Below, piece by piece: positions 21,192 through 33,126 of a stretch of 64,000 bases of DNA. Below the pieces are notes generated by a model, which was not told the origin of the DNA, searched no databases, and worked only from the letters and a program-made list of their open reading frames with translations. Each line of letters starts with the position of its first letter. Positions within the stretch are counted from its first letter, which is position 1. The translations under genes and the position numbers were made by a program. Source of the DNA: Rutpela maculata (Eukaryota; Arthropoda; Insecta; Coleoptera; Cerambycidae). The DNA lies in NCBI GenBank assembly GCA_936432065.2, contig OW386289.2:32938655-33002654 (forward strand). The letters run 5' to 3'.

Positions 21192-21558
21192 CGTTATATA
21201 AAATTATACGCTATATCATCAAGATATAAAGCGACATTACAGATAGTATCATATTACAGTATTAGATAACAGCTTCCTTTGAGAATTGCTTATCTAGATA
21301 TTAAGTTTCAATTTAACTTCTCAGAATATTATGCAGATAACTAGCTTGCATTTCCTTTGTTCAACTTTGGCTGACACATCATTTGAAAACTTATAAATAA
21401 GACTAACGAGCATTTGTACCAGCAGTTATCATACTCACTTCATATTAAATGCATCATACATAAATTGTATCTTTTATTCAGGAATCAACATTGATTCCTC
21501 ATGTAACCAAAAAAAAAAAAGTTTTTAAAAGGTCAATCACGCGAACAGTGATCTAACA
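21192..21558 (+). repeat. Errantivirus 5' LTR
   Basis: 367 bp, matching 63561-63927 along its entire length with about a dozen substitutions and three small indels. The ends are the inverted pair TGTTA/TAACA, except that the first base here is C. A TATA box (TTATAAATAA, 21391-21400) lies about 30 bp upstream of GCAGTTATC (about 21422), an initiator-like start. The A-run near 21512 precedes the 3' end. Confidence 0.9.
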
Positions 21559-21560
21559 AA

Positions 21561-21578
21561 TGGCGCAGTCGGTAGGAT
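21561..21578 (+). promoter_or_regulatory. Primer binding site, tRNA-Ser type
   Basis: Two bases after the 5' LTR, TGGCGCAGTCGGTAGGAT is complementary to the 3' end of an insect tRNA-Ser (acceptor stem CGACTGCG plus CCA). Errantiviruses of the 17.6/297/ZAM group use tRNA-Ser, whereas gypsy itself uses tRNA-Lys. The tRNA assignment is from memory of acceptor stems. Confidence 0.75.
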
Positions 21579-21750
21579 CTAACTAACATCGCGTGTTCGG
21601 GAGCCTAACTAGTGGTAAACGTATCCTGCGGAACTAGGAGTTCATCTGCAAAAGGTGCCTAACCATTGGAAAAGAACCATTAGAACAAGGAGAACTTCTT
21701 AGCCGTGGTGGTGGATCCCAATCCTTTAATTAGAAGAACCTACTAACCAG

Positions 21751-21767
21751 ATGAAGAAAATATTCAC
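21751..21767 (+). CDS. env: Putative env leader exon with start codon and splice donor
   Basis: An ATG at 21751 is followed after 17 nt by a consensus donor GTAAGT (21768-21773). It lies in the untranslated leader before gag. The donor leaves a 2-nt overhang that is in phase with the acceptor at 26930/26931, where an otherwise start-less env frame begins with a hydrophobic stretch. Joining the two would supply the start codon and the first residues of a signal peptide. Subgenomic spliced env mRNA is established for gypsy and ZAM. The exact junction here is inferred. Confidence 0.65.
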
Positions 21768-22052
21768 GTAAGTCATTTTAAGAATCATCTCGCTTACTTT
21801 ATTCATAACCTATTTAAGTGAACAGTTCTATTGTCAAAGTGAAATCCATTCCTTTACAAACGCAACGAAACAAGTTCATTTAATTTTAAGTTTATTTATT
21901 TTCGTATTTACGAAACATTGTGTATTATACAGCTAATATACAATCCATTTACACACGCAACGTAACAAGCTAATTTAATTTAAGTTCGTATCATACTGCT
22001 GATACGCAACCAATTTCTTTTTGCAATCCAAATAATTTAAATACAAAGCAAA

Positions 22053-22200
22053 ATGCCAGACAGAGCTCAACCAGAGACAGCTCAACCAATAGTACCGGCA
22101 CCAGCCGAAGAAGAAGAAGAAGAAGAAGAAGAAGAAGAAGAAGAAGAAGAAGAAGAAGAAGAAGAAGAAGAAGAAGAAGAAGAAGAAGAAGAAGAAGATC

Positions 22201-22295
<95 letters not shown>

Positions 22296-22930
22296 CCAGA
22301 GCAAATTGAGCCTTACAAGCTCTCTGAAGTATTTTCATTGATACCGGAATTTGATGGCCACGCCATTAATTTACAAACATTTTTAAACTCATGTAAGTGT
22401 GCACAAAGTATGGCAATCCATGACCAGAAAATTTTACTAACAATCCACATCAAAAATAAGTTAAAAGGCAAAGCTGCCGAATTAATTAATTCACGCAACC
22501 CTGGCACCTGGCCAGAAATCAAAGCACTCTTGGAAACTCATTTTGGGGACTCCAGAGATCTAACCGGCCCTGATTCAGGACCTGCAGCGCATTCACCAAT
22601 TGCCAGGCGAATCCGCATTAACATTTGTATCGCGTCTACAAACGCACAACGCGAAGACGCACACATTTTCAAAATTTTTCTCAAACCAATCAATTTAATC
22701 AGAGGACATTCCCTCAACCTAATCAACCAAATCAATCGCAACAAAACAGGCCCTCAGCCATAAGGCCGAACCCGAATTTCAATCAACAAAGACCCTCTGC
22801 TATTCAACTAAACCCAAATTTCAACCGTTTTAATCAACAAAAAACGCATCATTTAAATTACGAACCCTATGAAAACCAATGCGATTTTAATCTGATACCA
22901 AACTGCAGAGGATACTTACGAAAATTATAA
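22053..22930 (+). pseudogene. gag: Errantivirus gag with acidic and poly-Gln tracts, frameshifted
   Basis: The reading starts at ATG 22053, then runs into about 31 Glu codons (GAA)n and about 31 Gln codons (CAA)n at 22106-22295. The following SEVFSLIPEFDGHAINL, TFLNSCKCAQ and NSRNPGTWPEIKALLETHFG are a typical errantivirus capsid-like Gag segment. After HFGDSRDLTG the text loses homology (apparent deletion) and the Asn/Gln/Pro-rich C-terminal part (QRTFPQPNQPNQSQQNRP and similar) continues in another frame from about 22625. No zinc knuckle is seen, usual for this group. The trinucleotide tracts are unusual expansions. Gag is not expected to be functional. Confidence 0.75.
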
Positions 22931-25528
22931 CTTTGAAACTAACCAAAATTTCCAAGAATACATCTAATTCCCAATACGACCAGTACGAGGATTATACTGC
23001 TAATCCTCAGGATTTTCGATTAGATCCGGAGTACCCCACGGATACTCCAACACAACAAACAGACCAATTCGAACCAATTACGGAACTAGAAACTCAAATA
23101 CAAACTATGAATCTCAACGACAGTTTCGACCCGTCCCTGAACTTCCCAGAACAGAAGCATACCTTACTAACCGTAAACTCAAAAAATCTCTATTATATGA
23201 AAGACGCAACTGGTAAATTTAAAATCTTAATTGACACAGGTGCAGGCATATCAATTTTTAAACCTAAAACAGCTGAAAATTATAGACGTAGATCTCCTGA
23301 AAATGTAATTATACGGGTATTACCGATCAAAAATTTATATCAACGAATCTGTTCTCACCCCCTTTTCAGATGAATCACAAAAAGTTTATATCTATAATCT
23401 AGATATAGATTTTGACGGACTACTAGGCGCAGACTTTTTAGAACATTACGAATGCCAAGTAGATTTCAAAAACAAACAACTAATCACGAATTTCAAAACC
23501 GTACCATTATTTAAGGTCACGGAAGAAACTACTGTAAATTTACCCTTACAACCAACTACAAATTCTACCATTAAAAATCAAAATGTAGGCATCATAAAAA
23601 ATTTAATTTCTATCGAACCTCGCATGGAAAAAATCTGTAAACTAAAATGTAACCTGCGAAATACCGAGGCTATACTGCTAGACCAGGAAAACGAAAAGGT
23701 ACGCTTACCGAATGCTCTCGTAAAAATCGATAGCAATGGAGAATTTTTAACCTCAATTATAAACGCGAATGCAATACCAAAAACTATAAATTTCTCTAAC
23801 CTTAAACTAGAACCAGTACAAAAATTCAAATCAATTTTTAATTTAAATACTCAAAATTCCGACAAATATCCACAGACAGACAGATCCTTCGAAATTAGGA
23901 ACGAATTGCGTTTGGATCATCTAAACGAAGAAGAGGCCGAAATAGTAACGCAGCTTTGTTTAGATTTCCAAGACATATTCTACTTGGAAGGAGACAATTT
24001 AACATTTACTAACGAAATTAAGCATTCCATTGATACAAACGATTCAAAACCGGTTTTCACAAAGTCATATCGCTACCCTCATATCCATAAAGAGGAAGTC
24101 AAAACACAAGTCTCTAATATGCTCGATCAAGGCATCATTAGACCTTCGATTTCTCCCTGGTCCTCTCCGGTTTGGGTTGTACCTAAAAAACTCGACGCCT
24201 CCGGTAAACAAAAATGGCGAGTTGTGGTGGACTACAGAAAACTCAACGAACTGACTATTGACGATAAATACCCGCTACCAAATATTTCCGACCTCCTCGA
24301 TCAATTAGGTAAATGCCAATATTTTACAACTTTGGACTTAGCCTCCGGATTTCACCAAATCGAGATCGATGCGAAAGATATTCAAAAAACCGCTTTCACA
24401 GTCGAAAATGGTCATTTTGAATTCGTAAGAATGCCTTTTGGACTTAAGAATGCTCCATCAACGTTTCAAGGAGTGATGGATAACATTTTGTTAGGTATCC
24501 AAAGTGAACGATGTCTCGTTTATATGGGCGATATTATTGTCTACTCCCCTACTATACACGAGCATATTTCTCGATTAACAGAAGTTTTCAAACGATTACA
24601 GAAAGCCAATCTAAAAATTCAACCCGACAAATGCGAGTTTCTCCGCAAGGAAGTCGCTTATTTAGGACATCTCATTACAAAAGACGGCGTAAAACCGAAT
24701 CCTTCGAAAGTTGACGCTATTCTAAATTTCCTTCAACCAAAAAACCAAAAAGAAATTAAATCATTTCTAGGCTTAGCCGGATATTACAGGCGCTTTCTCT
24801 CCAATTTCTCCAAGATTACCAAGCCCTTAACAAAACTACTACAAAAAGGCATACCATTTCTCTTCGAAAATGATTGTATAAATTCTTTTCAAAATTTGAA
24901 ACAAACATTAACGACAACTCCGATATTAATCTGCCCTAACTTTGATGAACCTTTCGTCCTAACCACTGATGCGAGCGCATTTGCCGTCGGCTCGGTGCTG
25001 AGCCAGGGGCTTATTGGCAAAGACTTACCCATTGCCTATGCTTCTAGAACCTTGTACAGTGCAGAAACTAAATATTCAACGATTGAACGCGAGCTTTTAT
25101 CGATAGTATGGAGTGTAAAGCAATTTAGACCATATCTGTACGGTAGAAAGTTCAAGCTTGTCACCGACCACAGACCACTCACCTGGCTATTCTCTATAAA
25201 AGATCCAGGAAGTAGACTTGCCCGTTGGCGACTCAAATTAGAAGAGTACGATTACGAAATAATTTATAAACACGGCAAAATCAATAAGAACGCGGACGCA
25301 CTTTCCAGAATAAAAATTAATCATTTTTTCGAATGTTCCAAATTCTATTCAAAGGTTCTAGCCGCGAATGACGAAGAGTCAGACGACGACGAAAACCCAG
25401 ACGATAACGACGAAATCACTAACGAACAAATTTCCAGAGAATTTGAAACTTTCACCAACCTATACAAAACAACATCTTTAATAGACTATTCAAAAATCAA
25501 AGCCTCAAACAAACAACTCTTATACTGA
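22930..25528 (+). pseudogene. pol: Errantivirus pol: protease, reverse transcriptase, RNase H (inactivated)
   Basis: The protease has DTGAG at about 23232. A frameshift near 23300-23345 then moves coding into the frame that stays open to 25528, starting around DGLLGADFLEHYECQVDF. In the 634-codon part from 23624, RT landmarks appear in order: KWRVVVDYRKLNE, FTTLDLASGFHQIE (motif A), FVRMPFGLKNAPSTFQ (motif B). The catalytic box reads YMGD (24521-24532) instead of YxDD, so an active-site Asp is replaced by Gly through one A-to-G change. RNase H follows with Asp449, Glu488 and Asp515 in TTDASAFAVGS, IERELLSIVW and TDHRPLTWL. The frame ends at a TGA (25526-25528) where pol should continue into integrase. 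RT is expected to be dead. Confidence 0.85.
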
Positions 25529-26918
25529 GAACATAAAGATATTATAACCTTCTTCCAACAAAATAACTTACAAGACCTACATCACAAAATTATCGAGGAC
25601 ATATTCGAAGAAAACCCCGAATTTCATAACGATAAAATCAATATTGTATCGAGCAAAACAGTCAGACATAGGAGATATTTTATCATCCCTCTACCTTTTT
25701 ATATCTAATCTGTAATTGAACATCTATTTTTGGTATTATTTAAAAATCAAGATGTCCTAGATCTCTCTAAGACATACTTTGTCGAAAATAACTTAGACGT
25801 CCCCATTCTTGAAATCCTATCATTCATTTTTGCGGAAAAAGACTTAAAAGTAGTAATTTGTCAAGATATCGTCAGAACTGCCGACGAAGATGAAATTCCA
25901 ATTATATTGGAGCAAAATCATTTTGGTAAAAATAATCTACACCGCGGAATAAATGAAACGATTCGAAGAATTAGAGAAAAATACACTTGGCAAGGTCTAA
26001 CTAAAGACGTTGAAAATTTTATAAAAAAATTGCGAAACTTGCCAAAAGACTAAAGTATGCCGGAAAAACCTTAATAACCTTCTAGTAGTCACAGAAACCC
26101 CAAGAACACCATTCGAAAGAATTAATATCGATTTGTTTGAATTCCCAACTCGAAATTACGCGTTAACTATTCGCGATGAGTTAACTAAATTCACACAAGT
26201 CTATGCAGTCCCGGACAAATCCGCAAAATCCGTCGTAAATACCTTGTTGTTATACTTTCAACATTACGGTACCCCGCTAAGAATTCACTGCGATTACGGT
26301 GGCGAATTTGACAACCGTTTGCTTAAATATCTTTGTACCCTCTACGATATAAAACTGACGTATTCAAGCGTAGGACATCCCCAATCCAACGGATCCTTAG
26401 AAAGATTTCACGCTACTTTAGCTGAAATGGTAAGAATTCATAAAACTGAAAACCCGAACGAACATCCGTTCACGATTTTACCATATGCAGTAATATGCTA
26501 TAACAATTCAGTAAATAAAACACACGGTTTCATCCCATACGAACTTGTATTTGGGCATACGTCTAACAGACCACCTGAAACTTTATATAACCAAAAAGAG
26601 TTAATAACCAAATACGTTAGAGATTTAAACAACAGAATATCCCACTACTATAAAATAGCCCGTAGTCGAACGCAAGCTCAAAAGGAGAAAGCGAAAGTTC
26701 GTTTTGATAGAAACGTTCCCCAAAAACGACCTGAATATAAAATAGGTGACTTAGTTTACGTAAAAGAATCGCAAATCAAAAACCAATTGCAAAACAAATT
26801 TAACGGACCTTTTAAAATAAAAGAAATTCTCCAAAATTCTGCTACCCTATTAAATCTCGAAACAAAACAAGAAACTAAAGTAAATTTTGATAGAATGAAA
26901 CCATATACTGAAAATTAA
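25529..26918 (+). pseudogene. pol: Errantivirus integrase (interrupted)
   Basis: Coding resumes in the pol frame after TGA 25526-25528, meets TAA at 25706-25708, and continues through LEQNHFGKNNLHRGI (first half of the HHCC zinc-binding domain). A one-base shift in an A-run near 26025 puts the paired Cys (CETC) in another frame. The catalytic core follows from about 26120: INIDLFEF (Asp, 26127), HCDYGGEF (Asp, 26292) and SLERFH (Glu, 26400), a DD35E spacing. The C-terminal part ends RMKPYTEN at 26918. There is no chromodomain. With two stops and a frameshift, it is non-functional in place. Confidence 0.85.
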
Positions 26919-26919
26919 A

Positions 26920-26930
26920 TTTATTTTCAG
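26920..26930 (+). promoter_or_regulatory. Splice acceptor for env
   Basis: TTTATTTTCAG overlaps the end of the integrase region. The env frame has an upstream stop at 26896-26898 and no ATG before its hydrophobic start, so splicing to the leader exon is the simplest way to express it. Confidence 0.65.
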
Positions 26931-28770
26931 GTTTCTCCTGCTGTTCGGATCAGCACTCTGTCAATACAAAATTACTCCGATCAATAATACTGTTGGTGTA
27001 TACTACCACCAAGACACGGACATCGTGGTGACAAATGACAAATGGACTCTGCTAGTGCATAAAAATATTTCATCCCTCAAACTAGCTTTTGACAAAAATC
27101 AAAATATCTTAGACAAAATCTTGTACACTCTCAATAATGGTGATCATAAGTCAATTATTTTTACGAGTGAAATTAAAACAGACTTTAACCTTTTAACACA
27201 AATATCCAACTCTATAAAAATGAAATTTGACGAAATCTTTTCAGATACAAAAAGATATAAACGAGGAATACTTAACGGTATCGGTACAATATTCAAATCC
27301 ATAACTGGAAACCTAGATGCTGAAGATGCCCAGTACTATACTAATTGTATAAATAAACTAAATAACGACGAACATCAATTGGAAAACTTAGTCAAAAATC
27401 AAATTTCAGTTACGACTTCTGTTATTAAAAACTTCAACTCGACTATACAAAAATTACAAATTGACGAGGAAACGTTTAACAAAGATCTCGAAGAAATCGA
27501 ACGCACAATTCAAACCATGACTCAAGCTATTGAGGCTGCTCATATAAAACTAAAATTCTTATACATTACCGAACAACTAATGGCGAGCTATTTGTATATC
27601 GAAGATAATTTAAACAACATTCTAAATTCAATAACATTTGCCAGACTAGGAATCATTCACACGTCAATCATAACCCCTAATCACTTAGTGACAGCACTAC
27701 AAGAAGTTTCACAGAGCTTACGAAGGAACAATTTGCCTCTCCCCATTAAATTATCGGCAGTTGCTAAGTATTTGGATATTATTGAATTACAAGCGTTTCA
27801 AATGGATTCTAACTTAGTATTTGTTTTAACAATACCACTTGTTGAACCCCAAAATTATAACACCTATCGCCTATACCCTATCCCGATACTTGATAACAGA
27901 ACTGGTCTACATCACATTTTATTTATCTCACAAAAGTTTATCGCGAGAGACGATGATTCTTTAATGTACATACCTATACAAAATTTGAAAGAATGCAAAC
28001 CTCTTTATTTTGGAACCAAACTATGCTCAAACCTATACGCTTATCCCATCGATCAAAATGCCATATGCGAAGCCAGAATCCTCAAACCACTAGTTAGACT
28101 CCCAGAAAACTGCCAGACCTCCTTCATCATCAGCCAAGGGTACAATGTCCAAGAACTTGAAGACAACTCATGGCTAATAATTAATTTCGAACCACTTCAC
28201 ATTACCATCAACTGTCCAAAGAGAGAATCCACAACAGAGCTAATCAACAAAAATTCCATCATCAAACTACAACCAGGATGTTACGCCTATGCAGGCATCA
28301 CCCGAATACAAGCCAGTGCTAAAGACTTTTCCGAAATTAAGGACAACTCATACCCTATCCAAATTCCTTTTGAATGCTGTAATCACATGCCCGACAAAAT
28401 TGAAATTCCAAAATTAAAACCTCTCAAATTAAACAGTCTCGACGTAGAAGACCTGAACATTGCTAAAAACAAACTAGAGCAATATTCCAAAGACCTGGAC
28501 GACCTCATAAACGAACCTTTTGTGACCAAACATGTATCTTGGTTCACATATTTCATAATCACTCTCATCATTCTATTAGTTCTACTTTGCATAACTTGTA
28601 AATGTAGAAGAAGAAGATGTGGAGCATTGCGAATTCAACCCTCGACGGATAACCCTCCTTCACCTCCTTCAGAGCGAAGCAGAGTATTTACCAAATTTCC
28701 TAGACTTATTCCTCCAAGAAAGCGACCCGGTATTAAACCTCAAGAAGAAGAGGACATAGAGTTAACATAG
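26931..28770 (+). CDS. env: Errantivirus envelope glycoprotein, main exon (open frame)
   Basis: The frame is open from the splice acceptor to 28770, about 612 codons. It begins with a hydrophobic LLLF stretch fit for a signal peptide. A furin-type site RYKR ends at 27264 and is followed by a Gly-rich segment (GILNGIG) that fits the fusion-peptide position of the insect errantivirus/baculovirus F-type Env family. A helical, Asn/Gln-rich region follows, then a Cys-containing ectodomain. One transmembrane segment (FIITLIILLVLLCI, about 28548-28590) precedes a basic, Pro/Ser-rich cytoplasmic tail. No internal stop is seen, in contrast to gag and pol. An alternative GTG codon at 27025 is inside the ectodomain and is not a credible start. 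Confidence 0.8.
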
Positions 28771-28925
28771 ACTTTCATATGTGGAGTTTTACCCCCGTCT
28801 ATTAATTTAGACCATTGTATTTTATTCTTATTAGATTATTATCGTTTACCAATTTTAACTTTTACACATGTTATTATTTTGCTTTGTATTCATTCAGCAT
28901 TGTTCCAATTTATTTTGCATTATTA
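28771..28925 (+). other. Errantivirus 3' UTR, left part
   Basis: AT-rich non-coding sequence after env. It stops at 28925, where the inserted element begins. The duplicated TA is 28924-28925. The UTR resumes at 63488. Confidence 0.75.
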
Positions 28926-29900
28926 GGCCAGGCTAGATAAGGGTTGAACAACAAAATAATTCGTTACAGCAAACTGATAGCAGAATATTTTAGAACATAT
29001 CACAACTAAAGAAGAAAAAATAATCCGAACCACCTGCGGTTATCTGGGGTGAAATGGGGTGGGGTGAAAAACGGTTTTTTGCGATTTCTGGGTTAATTAC
29101 GCATCCTATAGAAAAAAGTTGATTACAAAAGTTGTAGGTAATAAAGAGATCTACAACTTGTGTGGAAAGCATTTTTATCCTAACCTCAAAATTTTTCAAG
29201 ATACACGCAAAAAAACCCCTTTTCGGTTTTTTATTTTTTTCTTCCCCAAAAATAACTCGATTTAGCTAGCTTGGTGAGAGTATACCTTTTGATGTCTCAC
29301 ATCAGCATTATTTTTTTTGAAGCAAAATATTTAACGGTTGTTCAATTAAAAAAAAAAAAAGTGAAATTTTCAACTGCGATTCCTCATAAAAATACTTGTC
29401 CGATAGAGTTCGAACAGGACTAATTTTTTTTGTTTTTATGTCTACTTTCAATAAATAAAAAAAAAATATATAGTGCGATGGAAAAAATTGCCGGAAAATC
29501 CAAAATTCCGAAAAAATGCCTTTTTTCGTTGTATGTTTTTTAACTATTGTCAAAAATTTGTTACTATTTATTACAATTAATATAATTTTGTAATATCAAT
29601 GTATGCTGCAAACAATAAGTAAAATAATTAATAATTAATTTCATTCCTCAACCACGTTTGAATTATTAAACCAACAAAAAAGTATGATCTTGATTTCTAT
29701 GCCTTCTATTGTAACGGTATTGGTACGGCATATAAATGACCGCATTTTTATTTATTTAATAATCTAAATATATTTACTTTTAATTTTGATTGTTAATAAC
29801 TTTTAAATTGCAAAAATTGACAAAAATTGCTTTGTTAATTTTAATTATTAAACATAATATAAATATTTTTTTGTAAAAATAATAAATGTACTTTTTAATA
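28926..29900 (+). repeat. Left ~1-kb terminal inverted repeat
   Basis: Landmarks ACCTGCGGTTATCTGGGGTG, CCTAACCTCAAAATTTTTC and GGTATTGGTACGGC have inverse partners at about 63365, 63205 and 62660. Non-coding. The segment from about 29609 onward is also repeated directly at 47218-47550. Confidence 0.85.
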
Positions 29901-29939
29901 CATGATTCTAATATATTTACATTTTGTAGTAAAAATACA

Positions 29940-29941
<2 letters not shown>

Positions 29942-29974
<33 letters not shown>
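29942..29974 (+). repeat. (TAA)n, start of the retrotransposon array
   Basis: About 11 TAA units lie between the inner end of the left arm and the first R4/Dong-like copy. The equivalent position after the gap (47551) has about 561 units. Confidence 0.95.
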
Positions 29975-31611
29975 GGGTGGTACATGAGTACACTCAGGCT
30001 GTCGGTATGGAGTTCGGCTTGGACAAATGTGCACTGGTTCACCTCAAGAGAGGACGATGTGGTGACTACGGAGAGGACGCGCAGCTTGTGGATGGAAGCA
30101 TCTTGCACCACCTAGATGCCGGAGAGACGTATAAATACTTGGGTGTTGAGCAACGCTCCACTCAAGAAGTGTCAACAGTTAAAAACGCTCTCCGCGGCAA
30201 GTACCAGCACCTCCTCCGGCAGATTTGGTCTTCTGAACTGTCGGGGAAGAATAAGGTGTCTGCAACTAACATGCTTGCCGTTCCGATCCTTCTACACTCC
30301 TTTGGGGTAGTGAAATGGACACAAGGCGAGTTGCGCCAACTCGATGTAGGAACCCGAAAGATGATGCATCTCAACAGAAGTTTGCATCCAAAATCGTCCG
30401 TTCCGCGGTTATATCTCTCACGACAGCAGGGAGGCCGTGGACTCTTGAGTTTGGAGTATCTACATAGCAGGTCGGCTCTGGATGGAGCTTGCAAGATCAT
30501 CAAGAGTTCGGATCCCCTTCTCTGCATGGTTCGCGACCATGAAAACGCAGGGACGGGAGCGTTCTTATTCAAGGCAGCACAACGAGCAGCCGATGAACTT
30601 GGTCTCGACTTCGACACTGGGCGGGTAAACCCGAGTTCCGTCACCGAGCTGGAACCCGCTCAGCTAAAAGCCCATACAAAAGCAGCAGAGCAACGTAAAT
30701 TTCTGCAGCTGCATAAAGATAAGCCCTTGCATGGAGTCTTCTACAAGAACATCGAAGACAGGGGCTTATCTGAGAAGCTGACCTTTGCTTTCCTAAGGTC
30801 AGCTGGGCTGAAGTCTGAGACCGAAGGGTTCATTATGGCTTGCCAGGATGGTGTCTTTAACACACTCGTCTATCGAAGTCATGTCCTGGGTATAGAGGTC
30901 CTTGATGTAAACTGTAGGGCCTGCCGAAGGGCGCCGGAGACACTTATGCACCTGTTGTCGGCTTGTCCGACATACGCTGTCTCGGCCTATATCCACAGAC
31001 ATGATGGAGCATTACGTGTGCTGTACTATCATCTGCGGCATACGTATGGGATAGATGAGACACCAGTGCTGCCTTACGCTCCGGGGGATATTGAGTCCGT
31101 AGTGGGGAATGAGCGGTGCCTAATTTATTGGAACTACTCGTTTCCCACCCTCAGGCAAATACATGCCAATAAACCTGATTTAGTCCTCCTCGACCACCAA
31201 CTTAGGACAATGTTTGTCATTGAATTCTCCGCCCCAGGGGAAACAAACATTGTTCTGAAAGAGGAGGAAAAACGGACTAAATATCGAGATCTTCTCTTCG
31301 AACTCCGTAGACTCTATCCGGACCACACTGTTAAACTAGTGGTTCTTATCATAGGATGCCTAGGTGGGGTGAGGCGCACACTGCTTTCGGAATTGAAGAC
31401 GATACCGGCATGCCGAAACTCGGCAGAAATCTTAGCCGGAAGAATGCAGAAGGCCGTTATTCTTGGCTCGTTACGCCTGCTCAGAGCACACGATTCGCGG
31501 ACCCAGTGACCACTGACCCTACGGCGTAGGGAGTGGTCTCTGGTATTACCAGCGTACCCTCTCTGGCATCGGAGACAGAGAGAAGGGCGACTGGCTTCAC
31601 AAAAAAAAAAA

Positions 31612-31613
<2 letters not shown>
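29975..31613 (+). mobile_element. R4/Dong-like element copy A1, 5'-truncated
   Basis: Starts directly after (TAA)n, inside the RT just past the catalytic box (VVHEYTQAVGMEFGLDKC), and stays open to 31509. It includes the CCHC knuckle (CRACRRAPETLMHLLSAC) and the restriction-like endonuclease core KPDLVLLDH...VIEFSAP. The 3' UTR carries both hairpins (stem CCCTAC/GTAGGG; stem CTCTCTG/CAGAGAG around TCGGAG). Poly(A) at 31601-31613 runs into (TAA)n at 31614-31644. A closely related 3' end is copy A6. It cannot make a full protein. Confidence 0.85.
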
Positions 31614-31644
<31 letters not shown>

Positions 31645-31648
<4 letters not shown>

Positions 31649-33089
31649 ATTGAAAGGGGCCGAGTGGTCCAGCGAGGCTATGAACTGACTGGCGGGGACT
31701 CTATTGACGCTATGAACTGGGATGAGGCGTACAAATACCTAGGCCTCGAGCAAAACCGACGCATCCAGCACAAAGACATTCGCCACCACGCCACACAAGT
31801 CTACCTCCAAAGAGTCAGTGATATCCTCAAGTCAAGTCTGAATGGAAAAAACCTATTCAAGGCGCTTAACACCTTTGCCATCCCGGTTCTGACATACACA
31901 TTTGGTGTTGTCAAGTGGCCGGAAACAGACCTTGAGGATGTTGAGAGGGCTACACGCAGGCTGCTGACCAAGTTTCGGGTGCACCACCCGCGGTCATCAA
32001 TAAATCGGATCACCCTACCCCGTCAGGAAGGAGGACGGGGCCTTGCAGACATCAGCAGGCTCTGTAGAAAACAAATAGATAGGCTCCAAAAGTATTTCAC
32101 AAGACAGACCAGCGACTTGCACACAGCCATCAGGAGAGCGGATAACAGGTATACCCCACTGGATTTGCTGCATTATGATGGCAACGACCTTGAACCAGAG
32201 GCTGCCTACATCCAACAGAAGAGGCAGGAATGGATAGCGAAGCCACTCCATGGTACATATGCAAATGTCCTCAGTCAGCCGCACGTTGATTCTAAATCCA
32301 CGTGTGGCTGACTGGGACGAGCAGATCTCTTCGCTGAGACGGAGGGCTTCATGATTGCTATTCAAGACCAGGTTGTTGCCACCAAAAACTACCTCAAATT
32401 CATCGTGAGGGCTGACATAGAGGATGACCTGTGTAGAAGATGTCATCAGCAGTCTGAAACCATACAGCACATAACAGGCGCCTGTCAGATGTTAGCAGCT
32501 ACTGAATACCTCAATAGGCACAACCAAGTAGCTAAAATAGTGCACCAAGGGCTGGCACAGCGACACGGCTTGTTGAAAGAAGAGATGCCTCACTATCAGT
32601 ATGTCCCAAGTCCAGTCTTGGAAAACAACACCCACAGGCTATACTGGGATCGATCTGTGCTGACGGATCGGACAATCGTCCACAACAGACCGGACATAAT
32701 CCTAATCAACAAAATTGCAAAGGAGGCTAGCATAATCGATATAGGGATCCCCAATGATCATAACATCCAAAACTATGTCGCCGAGAAAGACGGTAAATAT
32801 CAAAGACTTAGGCAAGAGATCCAACAAATGTGTCACCAAGAGAGGGTGAGTGTGATTCCACTGATCATATCAACAACCGGAGTGGTCCCTAAAAATCTCG
32901 TAATCAACTTAACGAAGCTAGGCTTAGCAAATAAAATCGCAGCCATACAGAAAACAGTGATACTCTGCACTACATCAACCGTACGTTCCTTTCTGAATTG
33001 TCACTTGTAAATGCACCAGTTCCAAGTGTCTTGCCACGGCCGACACTTGTATACTTACCCACCAGTAAATAGGATGGAGAATTTAACGC

Positions 33090-33090
<1 letters not shown>
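31645..33090 (+). mobile_element. R4/Dong-like element copy A2, distinct family, one in-frame stop
   Basis: A 5'-truncated copy that starts after the RT palm. The frame is continuous from about 31645 to 33008 except for a TGA at 32309-32311. It has the knuckle CRRCHQQSETIQHITGAC and endonuclease RPDIILINK...IIDIGIP (Asp rather than Glu at the second acidic position). The 3' UTR has an 8-bp hairpin CAAGTGTC/GACACTTG and no poly(A): it passes straight into (TAA)n at 33091-33124. Only moderately similar to the A1/A5 families. Confidence 0.8.

Positions 33091-33124
<34 letters not shown>

Positions 33125-33126
<2 letters not shown>

Noticed and set aside
21975..22338. Antisense poly-Leu/Phe/Val open frames
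   Set aside because: Reverse of the GAA/CAA repeats inside gag.
27025..28770. GTG at 27025 as env start
   Set aside because: It would drop the signal-peptide-like stretch and starts inside the ectodomain; splicing at 26930 is more credible.
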